12,254 bases of DNA, taken from the NCBI GenBank assembly GCA_014871545.1, contig WGSR01000024.1, positions 1-12,254 of the forward strand, read 5' to 3'. This DNA comes from Collinsella sp. (GTDB taxonomy: Bacteria; Actinomycetota; Coriobacteriia; Coriobacteriales; Coriobacteriaceae). The stretch's first letter is position 1; every line of letters starts with the position of its first letter. The notes below the pieces were generated by a model. The model was not told where the DNA came from and searched no databases. It worked only from the letters and a program-made list of their open reading frames with translations. Shown piece by piece: positions 6,699 through 12,254 of the stretch. The position numbers and the translations under genes were made by a program.

Positions 6699-6743
6699 AT
6701 TATCGCCCAATGTGGGGACAAATACTCTTAGATGACGTATTTG
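6699..6743 (-). promoter_or_regulatory. Possible promoter and operator of the zinc-ribbon polytopic gene
   Basis: GATAAT (6699-6704 on the minus strand, 5 of 6 to the -10 consensus) lies about 60 nt before the start codon. No good -35 box is present at the right spacing. Instead a perfect inverted repeat, CAAATAC (6719-6725) and GTATTTG (6737-6743) with an 11-bp centre, covers the -35 area. That arrangement suits a regulated promoter bound by a dimeric factor. This is inference from motifs only. Confidence 0.4.
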
Positions 6744-6787
6744 CAACGCGTGAGGCGCTTTTGGATTGTTTGATGAGTGCGTCCGCG

Positions 6788-7810
6788 TTAGTTCGTTCCG
6801 CGGAAACCCTTGCCGACGATCTCGGAGCTGTCGACAATCGTAATAAAGGCACCCGGATCGACCTCGCGCGCATAGCGGCGCAGCTGCACGGCCTCGCGAC
6901 GGCTCAGCACGCTCATGATCACCGTCACGCACTTGCCCGAGAAGGCACCGTAGCCACGACTGATAGTCGCCGTACGATTGAGATGCTTGACGATAAACTC
7001 CTCGACCTTAAGGGGCTCGGAACAGATGACCGTGCAGACCTTACGAAGGTGAATGCTCTCGATGGCCTTGTCGACCACGAGCGTCTTGGCAAACAGGCCG
7101 AGCACGCAATACAGGCCGACACGCGGGCCATACAAAAAGGCCGCGATGGTCACGATGCCGATATCGACCAACAGCAGTGCGCGGCCAATCTCGAGCGTGG
7201 TGCGGCGCTTGAGGATCATAGCGAGGATATCCGTGCCGCCCGTCGAGGCGCCGATATCAAAGACGATGGCGCTGCCGAGCGCCGGCAGAATCACGGCAAA
7301 GCACAGGTCAAGCCACATATCGCCCGTCATCGAGATATCGGTCGGGATAAAGAGCTCAAACAGCGAAACATAGGCGGACAGTGCAAACGAGGCGAAGACG
7401 CTCCACAGGATTGCCTTGCGCTCCAAAAAGATAAAGCCCAAAACGACGAGAACCGCGTTGATAATCCACATAAAGACGCCGACGGGCAGGGTCGGGAACA
7501 GCGTGGACAGAATGACCGACACGCCCGAGGTGCCGCCAAAAGCAAAGTGATTAGGGGTTTTAAACGCAACGATGGCAAAGGCCGTAAGAATCAGGCCCAG
7601 ATTGAGCTCGGCGAAAAAGCGCGGGAAGCCTGGCTCCTGGCTGCGCTTTTGGCCGGCACGCTCACCGCGCTCGATATCGGTGCGATCGACCACGCGCTCC
7701 ATCGGCACCACGGGAGGACGATGTACCTCCTCGGCAGCTCGCGATGCCGCCTCTGCCGCGGCAGCCTCAATCGCCCATGCCTGGCTTTCTGTTTCGTGCT
7801 CGTCAGCCAT
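6788..7810 (-). CDS. YitT family membrane protein with C-terminal DUF2179 domain
   Basis: A 340-residue membrane protein. After a 60-residue polar, Ala/Glu-rich N-terminal extension, the YitT membrane domain covers about 65-250, with five or so spans and the family signatures HFAFGGTSGVSVIL (88-101) and FDIGASTGGTDILA (184-197). A soluble DUF2179 domain follows (about 257-335), with RGYGAFSG at 285-292. The family is widespread in Firmicutes and gut Actinobacteria; a transport role is often suspected but not proven. The ATG is 8 nt after GAGGGG (7819-7824). It follows the asp23 terminator, so it is probably transcribed on its own. No clear terminator hairpin is visible in the 150 bp after its stop. 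The long N-terminal extension is unusual for the family. Confidence 0.92.
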   Translation of the reverse strand: MADEHETESQAWAIEAAAAEAASRAAEEVHRPPVVPMERVVDRTDIERGERAGQKRSQEPGFPRFFAELNLGLILTAFAIVAFKTPNHFAFGGTSGVSVILSTLFPTLPVGVFMWIINAVLVVLGFIFLERKAILWSVFASFALSAYVSLFELFIPTDISMTGDMWLDLCFAVILPALGSAIVFDIGASTGGTDILAMILKRRTTLEIGRALLLVDIGIVTIAAFLYGPRVGLYCVLGLFAKTLVVDKAIESIHLRKVCTVICSEPLKVEEFIVKHLNRTATISRGYGAFSGKCVTVIMSVLSRREAVQLRRYAREVDPGAFITIVDSSEIVGKGFRGTN

Positions 7811-7899
7811 TACGGCAACCCCTCGTTAACAATTTGGAAACAATGCGCCCATTAGGGTAACGCGGAACGCGACGATTGCAACCCCTAGTTAGACGAGCG

Positions 7900-7922
7900 G
7901 TATGCCTACATCGGGGGCATAC
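7900..7922. promoter_or_regulatory. Inverted repeat upstream of the YitT gene
   Basis: GTATGCC (7900-7906) and GGCATAC (7916-7922) are perfect 7-bp arms around a 9-bp centre, directly next to the asp23 terminator and about 90 nt before the YitT start. It may be an operator for the YitT gene. No convincing -10/-35 pair was found nearby. Confidence 0.35.
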
Positions 7923-7926
7923 AAAT

Positions 7927-7964
7927 AACGGCCGGCCGCACATACATCCGTGCGACCGGCCGTT
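7927..7964 (-). terminator. Terminator of the amaP-DUF2273-asp23 operon
   Basis: Arms AACGGCCGGCCGCAC (7927-7941) and GTGCGACCGGCCGTT (7950-7964) pair along 15 positions. The single non-match becomes a G-U pair only in the minus-strand transcript, which supports that direction. The loop is 8 nt. The stem runs into TTATTTG on the minus strand. It lies 52 nt after the asp23 stop. Confidence 0.8.
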
Positions 7965-7982
7965 TGACGTTTTCGCAGATAA

Positions 7983-8017
7983 AACCTGCCAAAATAAACA
8001 TCCCTTTTTGGTAGGTT
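7983..8017. other. Stem-loop overlapping the asp23 stop codon
   Basis: AACCTGCCAAAA (7983-7994) pairs with TTTTGGTAGGTT (8006-8017) except at one position, around an 11-nt loop. The right arm covers two bases of the asp23 stop codon. The non-match is a G-U pair in the plus-strand reading and a C-A mismatch in the asp23 transcript. It may add to 3' end stability alongside the stronger terminator next to it. Confidence 0.4.
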
Positions 8018-8537
8018 ACTCGTGCTGGTTGGTGCGGTGCTCGTACTCCTCGGGGGTGATGACATCCTCGATGCGCAGGTTGACGCCTGCCACCTCAAGG
8101 CCGGTCATCGCAGCCAGACGCTCGGTCACGCGCGCCTTAACGTCGTCGAAAATCGCGGGCGCGTAGGCGCCGTACTCGATAATGACGGAAATGTTGACGA
8201 CCACACGGTTGTCATCGGTGACCTCGACCGTCACGCCCTTGGTCAGATTCTCGGCACCGAACTGCTCCTGCACAAAGTGCATGAGGTTGCCCTTCATGCC
8301 CAGGACGTGCGGTACCTCGCGGGTGGCCATGGCGACGATCTTCTCGATCACACCGTTGGAATAGGTCAGCGAATCCTCGGACTCGTCCGCTTCCTCATCA
8401 TCCTCGTCCGCATCGTCGGCGGGTTCGGCCTCGACGAGCGCCTCGTCCTCGAGCGTTACGTCCTCGGCCTCGGCGACGACGGTCTCGTCCGCCTCGAGCT
8501 CGGTATCGGCCACATCGACCTTCGTGTTAAAAGCCAT
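8016..8537 (-). CDS. Asp23/Gls24 family envelope stress protein
   Basis: A 173-residue cytoplasmic protein. The Asp23 domain occupies about 57-160, from SLTYSNGVIEKIVAMATREV through VVVNISVIIEYG and VKARVTERLAAMTGLEVAGV to VNLRIEDVI, all typical of the family. In Staphylococcus aureus Asp23 is held at the membrane by AmaP and is linked to cell-wall stress; the same role is expected here from gene context. The first 56 residues are strongly acidic (runs of Asp and Glu), longer than in the short family members. The ATG sits 4 nt after a near-perfect ribosome site, AAGGAGGA (8541-8548), suggesting high translation. It is the last gene of an operon after amaP and DUF2273, with a 44-nt gap to the latter, and is followed by a terminator. 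Confidence 0.93.
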   Translation of the reverse strand: MAFNTKVDVADTELEADETVVAEAEDVTLEDEALVEAEPADDADEDDEEADESEDSLTYSNGVIEKIVAMATREVPHVLGMKGNLMHFVQEQFGAENLTKGVTVEVTDDNRVVVNISVIIEYGAYAPAIFDDVKARVTERLAAMTGLEVAGVNLRIEDVITPEEYEHRTNQHE

Positions 8538-8581
8538 GGTTCCTCCTTATGCCCACCGCACACGCGGCGGTCGAATACATG

Positions 8582-8959
8582 CTAGCGACCGCTAAACAGA
8601 CGGCCGAAGAAGTTGACGATCCCGTTCTCGCCGTCGCGGATCTGGCCAATCACGGCGCCGATCAGCACAAAGAAAGCGATGACGAGCGTATCCCACAGGC
8701 CGAGCGTGAGCACCAGCACGGCGAGCACAAAACCAGCGACGGCTCCGAGCGTGGTGTTGGGATGGCGCACGGCATAGCTCCAGATGGCTGCCCCCGTGCC
8801 CTTGATGAGACCCATGGCCTCATCAAAATCATCGGCGACCGCGTCATGCGACTCGGTACCCTCCACCTTGGGATCGACGGCCTCGCCTGCCGGCACGGCG
8901 CTCTGATCGATAGTCAGACGCGGGGTGCGGACGGTCTTGTCTTGATTGGTATCACTCAC
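8582..8959 (-). CDS. DUF2273 family small membrane protein
   Basis: A 125-residue protein. A DUF2273-type domain fills the C-terminal half: two membrane spans (about 70-87 and 89-106) joined by GLWDT (87-91), then IGQIRDGENG (104-113) and a short basic end. Most family members are about 60-80 residues; here a polar, acidic N-terminal extension of about 65 residues is added. The start is a GTG at 8959, which overlaps the amaP stop by 8 nt and has GGAGG (8966-8970) 6 nt before it. The frame is open further upstream, but that part is antisense-free overlap with amaP and lacks a ribosome site. The gene lies between amaP and asp23, the usual place for this family, so the product probably belongs to the Asp23 membrane complex. 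Its precise role is unknown. Confidence 0.87.
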   Translation of the reverse strand: MSDTNQDKTVRTPRLTIDQSAVPAGEAVDPKVEGTESHDAVADDFDEAMGLIKGTGAAIWSYAVRHPNTTLGAVAGFVLAVLVLTLGLWDTLVIAFFVLIGAVIGQIRDGENGIVNFFGRLFSGR

Positions 8960-9497
8960 CGGAAACCTCCACGGTCTGGACGGTAGTCTTGGACGGCAAA
9001 AAACGAACGCGTGCGATCGTACCCGGCGTGCCGAGCATGGTGTCGCAGGCCTCCTCGATACGTTGCTGCATCGCGGCTGCAAGGGAGGCCACATCCCGGT
9101 CGTCGAGCGCGATGGCGTCGACCTTAAAACGGACGCGCGATTCGTCGGAGCCCTGCACGCGTGCCTCGACATGCTCGATCATCACGCGATCGTCGCGCTC
9201 TGCCGCGGTGCGAGCACACGAGGAGAGGGCAGCGAGCGTGACCTCGATATTGCGCTCCCCCGCCGGATGCACGCAGGACGGCTCGCGACGAGCAAACATC
9301 AGGCGGAAGAAACCCACGAGCACGCCGAGTGCCACGACGCCGCCGCACGCCGTAACAACGATGCGAGGCAGCGGATCGCGCATCAGCAGCATAAAGCGAT
9401 AGGTATATGGCCCCCAAAACTGGCAGACTAACGTACCCAGCGCCACGACGGCGGCGGCAAGATACACGATCGCCAGGGCTCGTTTGAGCACGCGCAT
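8952..9497 (-). CDS. amaP: AmaP, Asp23 membrane anchor protein
   Basis: A 181-residue membrane protein. Two N-terminal spans (about 7-29 and 45-68) are followed by a cytoplasmic domain of about 110 residues that alternates short strands and helices (NIEVTLAALSSCARTA near 83-98; VRFKVDAIALDDRDVASLAAAM near 122-143). This matches the AmaP layout: a hairpin membrane anchor and an Asp23-like soluble domain. In S. aureus AmaP recruits Asp23 to the membrane. The call rests on the fold layout plus the adjacent DUF2273 and asp23 genes. The ATG follows AAGGGAG (9504-9510) by 6 nt. It is the first gene of the operon and overlaps the DUF2273 start by 8 nt. A perfect TATAAT box lies about 50 nt before its start. 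Confidence 0.83.
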   Translation of the reverse strand: MRVLKRALAIVYLAAAVVALGTLVCQFWGPYTYRFMLLMRDPLPRIVVTACGGVVALGVLVGFFRLMFARREPSCVHPAGERNIEVTLAALSSCARTAAERDDRVMIEHVEARVQGSDESRVRFKVDAIALDDRDVASLAAAMQQRIEEACDTMLGTPGTIARVRFLPSKTTVQTVEVSGE

Positions 9498-9547
9498 GCA
9501 GCGCTCCCTTCAAATCTCGATCCACAGAATGCAAAACGATTCGCATC

Positions 9548-9553
9548 ATTATA
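9548..9553 (-). promoter_or_regulatory. Candidate -10 box of the amaP operon
   Basis: TATAAT is a perfect -10 match on the minus strand. It would give a leader of about 40 nt before amaP. At 16-18 bp upstream no good -35 hexamer is found, because that space is the stem of the yebC terminator. It may depend on an activator or an alternative sigma factor, or be a chance match in a T-rich tract. Confidence 0.45.
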
Positions 9554-9595
9554 AAAGAGCCGGGTCCGGTGCCTCATTGCACGCGGATCCGGCTC
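9553..9595 (-). terminator. Terminator of yebC
   Basis: GAGCCGGGTCCG (9557-9568) and CGGATCCGGCTC (9584-9595) form a 12-bp stem with one wobble. It is extended inwards by GTGC/GCAC (9569-9572 with 9579-9582) past one bulged G, leaving a 6-nt loop. On the minus strand it ends in TTTTATAAT. It lies about 70 nt after the yebC stop codon. Confidence 0.85.
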
Positions 9596-9641
9596 ATCTA
9601 TTCCACGAGGCTTGCATGCTCGCTTCATTATGCCCAGATAT

Positions 9642-9659
9642 GCACGGCTCAATCCGTGC
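9642..9659. other. Short hairpin after the yebC stop
   Basis: GCACGG (9642-9647) and CCGTGC (9654-9659) form a perfect 6-bp stem with a 6-nt loop, 5 nt beyond the yebC stop codon. No U-run follows. It may protect the 3' end or be incidental; the stronger terminator follows at 9553-9595. Confidence 0.35.
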
Positions 9660-9664
9660 GGGCG

Positions 9665-10471
9665 CTACTCCTCCTCGAGGGCAGCGATGACCTCGTCGGT
9701 CATGTCCATGGTGCTGTAGACATCCTGGACGTCGTCGAGCTCCTCAAGACGGTCGATCAGGCGCTGAACCTTCTTGGCGTCGGCGCCGGAGACCTCGGTC
9801 GGGGTGGTCGGGACCATGGTGGTCTCGGAGCCCTTGACCTGGACGCCCTGCTCCTCGAGCGCCTTGGAGACAGCCATGACCTCGTTGGCAGTAGTCCAGA
9901 CGATCCACTCCTCGCCGGCGTCCTCGTAGTCCTCGCCACCGGCCTCGGCGATGGCCATCATGAACTCATCCTCGTCACCGGCAGCACCGTTGGCGATCAT
10001 GGTCTCCTTCTTGGCGTTCTCGTCCAGGATCTCCTTGGCGACGACGATCTGACCCTTGCGCTCAAACTGGAAGGCAACGGAGCCGGAGGTGCCCAGGTTG
10101 CCACCAGCGTGGGAGAAGGCGGAACGGACGTCGGCAGCGGTGCGGTTGCGGTTGTCGGTCAGGCAGTCGACGTAGACGGCGACACCGGCGGGACCGTAGC
10201 CCTCGTACACAATGTTCTCGTAGACGGCGGCGTCGGCACCCGAACCAAAGGCCTTATCGATAGCGGACTTGATCTTGTCCTTAGGCATGGACTGAGCCTT
10301 GGCCTTGGCGACGGCAGCGGCGAGGCTGGCGTTGTTCTCGGGCAGCGGGTCGCCGCCGAGACGGGCAGCAACGGTGATGTTGCGGCTGAGCTTGGAGAAG
10401 AGGGCGGAACGCTTGGCGTCCTGCGCGCCCTTACGATGCTTGGTTGTGGCCCACTTAGAGTGTCCGGACAT
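9665..10471 (-). CDS. yebC: YebC/PmpR family protein
   Basis: A 268-residue cytoplasmic protein of the YebC/TACO1 family. The N-terminus MSGHSKW with HRKGAQDAKR (12-21) is diagnostic, as is the central block YEGYGPAGVAVYVDCLTDNRNR (89-110) with GGNLGTSGSVAFQF (123-136). The three-domain family layout is complete; length is slightly above the usual 240-250 because of acidic insertions (GDEDEF at 165-170 and around 178-190) and the acidic end. Family members were described as transcriptional regulators (PmpR), and more recently as translation factors that relieve ribosome stalling, for example at proline runs. The ATG lies 6 nt after AGGAG (10478-10482). Codon use is strongly biased, in keeping with high expression. 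The usual ruvC neighbour is not seen in this window. It ends in a strong terminator. Confidence 0.97.
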   Translation of the reverse strand: MSGHSKWATTKHRKGAQDAKRSALFSKLSRNITVAARLGGDPLPENNASLAAAVAKAKAQSMPKDKIKSAIDKAFGSGADAAVYENIVYEGYGPAGVAVYVDCLTDNRNRTAADVRSAFSHAGGNLGTSGSVAFQFERKGQIVVAKEILDENAKKETMIANGAAGDEDEFMMAIAEAGGEDYEDAGEEWIVWTTANEVMAVSKALEEQGVQVKGSETTMVPTTPTEVSGADAKKVQRLIDRLEELDDVQDVYSTMDMTDEVIAALEEE

Positions 10472-10600
10472 ACGTGTCTCCTATCGGTTTCGACCTAAAG
10501 CCCAGCGTGGATGCTCGGGCAATATAAACAAACGTCGTTATGATATACCTACTGGCCTGCGAGATAAACCCCAAAATGAAGGCGTCGTGATGATGTCCCC

Positions 10601-10636
10601 TTTGGTGCAAAGAAACCTGGCCCTCAATGCACCAAA
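10601..10636. other. Stem-loop abutting the stop codon of the DUF6020-like gene
   Basis: TTTGGTGCA (10601-10609) and TGCACCAAA (10628-10636) are perfect 9-bp arms around an 18-nt loop. On the minus strand the stem starts on the base directly after the TAA stop of the membrane protein gene. It is followed by GGGGACATC, not a U-run, so it is not a standard terminator. It could be a 3' end structure or an operator in the yebC upstream spacer. Confidence 0.45.
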
Positions 10637-12254
10637 TTAGAACCAGAAGAAGTCGCTGCGGGTGACGGTGGCGCCGATGGCGAAGGGCATGCAGGCGATG
10701 ACCGGATACAGGTAGCGCATGTAAGTCGAGCCGTTGCACGGGCCAATCAGGCACACAGCGAGCACGCCCAACAGCGGCACCCAGATCGCCAGCGCACGCC
10801 ATGAATGACGACGCAGCAAGTAGACCACCACGGCGATCATGATCCACACATAGGTGGCCGAGCTCATGGTGAGCGAGATAAAGGGAACACGCTGCACCGC
10901 CACACGGTACAAATTGATCAGGTGGTCGCACCAGCGCACCACGTTGCTGTCAACCGGATGGAAGTCGAAGTACTTGAGGTTGTCGGGCTTCGCCATAATC
11001 TCGGCACTGCGCGCCGTGCTGTAGACCCACGCATCGCGGGCACTCGGATAAAAGTAGCCGTAGTAGTTATTGATGAGCGCCGAGATATAGCACTCGGGAT
11101 CCTTCTTAAACATCTGAGCCCATACCTCAAAATAGGCCTTGATGTCCTCCTGCGAGGCGTACTCGTTAAAGCAATTCTTGACGGCATCGGACTTGTCGGG
11201 GTTGTAGCGGCGGCCCAGGTTCTCGTACTTGAGTACGCGATCGATCACGGCACGCTCTTCGTCGGTCACCGAACCGTCGCAAGGAGCCTCCACGATGGTG
11301 CCGTCCTCCTTAACCGTGGGGTTGACGCCCGAGTTGAGGCCGTCGTGCTTTTGGACGAAACGAGCCGTCTGCTGGAACGGAATCGAAAGGATTTCGCGCT
11401 TGGAACCAGGCGTGATATCGTGCGCCGGCATAAAGACCTTGGTGAAATACATATTAGAGGCAAGGCAGAGCGCGAGCACCGCGAGAACGCCAACCCAGCG
11501 GAAACGCGGGATGGCGCCCGAAGGCGCAGCACCAGTCTGCTTGGCTGCACGACGAGCCACATGCACGTCCCATACGCAAAACGCCGCCGCGATTACGCAT
11601 GCCGCCAGGGGAAACACCAGGCCGCCGTTGCGCAGGAACGTGGAACCCATGGCGCCCAGAGCGAGCAGCAGCCAGTCGTGGCGCGCAAAGAGCACGGGGG
11701 CTTTCTCGCCCGCTCGCTCGACATTGGCATCACGACGGGGCAAGCCACATGCCACGAGCTTAACGGTCTGTACCAGCAGCACCAAGAACGCGTCGGCAAA
11801 GAGCACGTCTTTGGTGAGCAGCGCCGCGTAGTTAGAGAACATCGGCATAAACGCAAAGAACAGCAGGATCGCACCGCGAACCGGAAGGCTCACGCCCAGT
11901 TTGCGCAGCGACGAAATGGAATAGGCCATGCAGGCAGCCGTGATGACAAACTGAGCGCAGGTGTAGATGGCAAGACCTGCGTTAGCACTGTTGAACAGCG
12001 AAAGCCCCAGCTGAACGCACGAGCCGATGATAGCCGTGTGCACCACGGGGTGATGTCCGTTGAGCAGCACGTTGGGGTTGAGTAGGCGCAGGTAGTCGCT
12101 CGTGCCGTTGGGATAGTTGAACCACTGGCGAATCTGCGCGCCCGTATCTCCCATAAAAAGGCCAGGCAGCGAAGCGATGAGCGTGGGCGCCCAGACGATC
12201 ATAAGCACCAGGAAGGGCCCGGCAAAGGGATGGACCGAGAGCACGGCGTGAGTC
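10637..12254 (-). CDS. DUF6020-like large integral membrane protein, 5' end outside window
   Basis: At least 535 residues, open to the right edge. A GTG at 12244 could be read as a start but has no ribosome site in view, and the frame continues upstream of it, so the gene is taken as partial. Numbering from that codon: many membrane spans in 9-30, 70-160, 190-226 and 249-268, a large soluble loop (about 270-455), then two or three spans up to 525. Features that recall the DUF6020 / GT-C-like membrane family are GDTGAQ (32-37), HHPVVHT (64-70), TKDVLFA (144-150), SIPFQQTARF (287-296), the YYGYFYP stretch (394-400) and RYLYPV (510-515). GT-C-like proteins transfer sugars from lipid carriers, so an envelope polysaccharide or glycan role is possible but unproven. 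It is followed by a stem-loop and then yebC. Confidence 0.72.
   Translation of the reverse strand, partial: THAVLSVHPFAGPFLVLMIVWAPTLIASLPGLFMGDTGAQIRQWFNYPNGTSDYLRLLNPNVLLNGHHPVVHTAIIGSCVQLGLSLFNSANAGLAIYTCAQFVITAACMAYSISSLRKLGVSLPVRGAILLFFAFMPMFSNYAALLTKDVLFADAFLVLLVQTVKLVACGLPRRDANVERAGEKAPVLFARHDWLLLALGAMGSTFLRNGGLVFPLAACVIAAAFCVWDVHVARRAAKQTGAAPSGAIPRFRWVGVLAVLALCLASNMYFTKVFMPAHDITPGSKREILSIPFQQTARFVQKHDGLNSGVNPTVKEDGTIVEAPCDGSVTDEERAVIDRVLKYENLGRRYNPDKSDAVKNCFNEYASQEDIKAYFEVWAQMFKKDPECYISALINNYYGYFYPSARDAWVYSTARSAEIMAKPDNLKYFDFHPVDSNVVRWCDHLINLYRVAVQRVPFISLTMSSATYVWIMIAVVVYLLRRHSWRALAIWVPLLGVLAVCLIGPCNGSTYMRYLYPVIACMPFAIGATVTRSDFFWF

Noticed and set aside
9569..10498. A 309-codon plus-strand frame opposite yebC
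   Set aside because: yebC is unmistakable on the other strand. The Gly/Val/Asp/Leu-rich translation is the predictable complement of its biased codons.
10805..12085. A 426-codon plus-strand frame opposite the DUF6020-like gene
   Set aside because: Arg/His-rich shadow of a membrane protein gene; no ribosome site, no domain, no neighbouring genes on that strand.

Overview
The window is GC-rich bacterial chromosomal DNA. It carries clear Shine-Dalgarno sites, short intergenic gaps and factor-independent terminators. The gene set (Asp23/AmaP/DUF2273 envelope cluster, YitT, YebC, zinc-ribbon membrane proteins, an M20D peptidase and a YtcJ-like amidohydrolase) and the codon style fit an anaerobic gut actinomycete of the Coriobacteriia, most likely Collinsella or a close relative. 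That placement comes from composition and gene content, not from a database match. I see no phage, IS, plasmid, CRISPR, tRNA or rRNA genes.

Layout. 1-653 holds no convincing gene. It contains a 240-bp segment bounded by 27-nt imperfect inverted repeats (158-397), a GC-rich hairpin (509-538) and the terminator of the first gene. 654-2291 (minus) encodes a YtcJ-like metal-dependent amidohydrolase. It is divergent from an M20D amidohydrolase/peptidase (2460-3923, plus), the only plus-strand gene. From 4030 to the right edge everything is on the minus strand, read here left to right: DUF2752 protein, zinc-ribbon/DUF4234 protein, a larger zinc-ribbon polytopic membrane protein, YitT/DUF2179 protein, Asp23 family protein, DUF2273 protein, AmaP, YebC, and a large DUF6020-like membrane protein that runs off the window.

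How the genes group. The two hydrolases share a 168-bp divergent control region and probably act on acylated amino acids, peptides or related amides. The small zinc-ribbon/DUF4234 and DUF2752 genes form a two-gene unit. The larger zinc-ribbon gene upstream has its own terminator but the same zinc-ribbon, flexible linker and membrane-domain design, so the three form a themed membrane neighbourhood of unknown function. amaP, DUF2273 and asp23 form a tight operon (8-nt overlap, then a 44-nt gap) predicted to build a membrane-anchored Asp23 scaffold at the cell envelope. Its best -10 box lies in the U-tract of the yebC terminator.

Nothing here is a clearly new system. The items most worth a second look are the inverted-repeat-bounded non-coding element at 158-397, the zinc-ribbon membrane protein neighbourhood, and the overlapping terminator and promoter between yebC and amaP.
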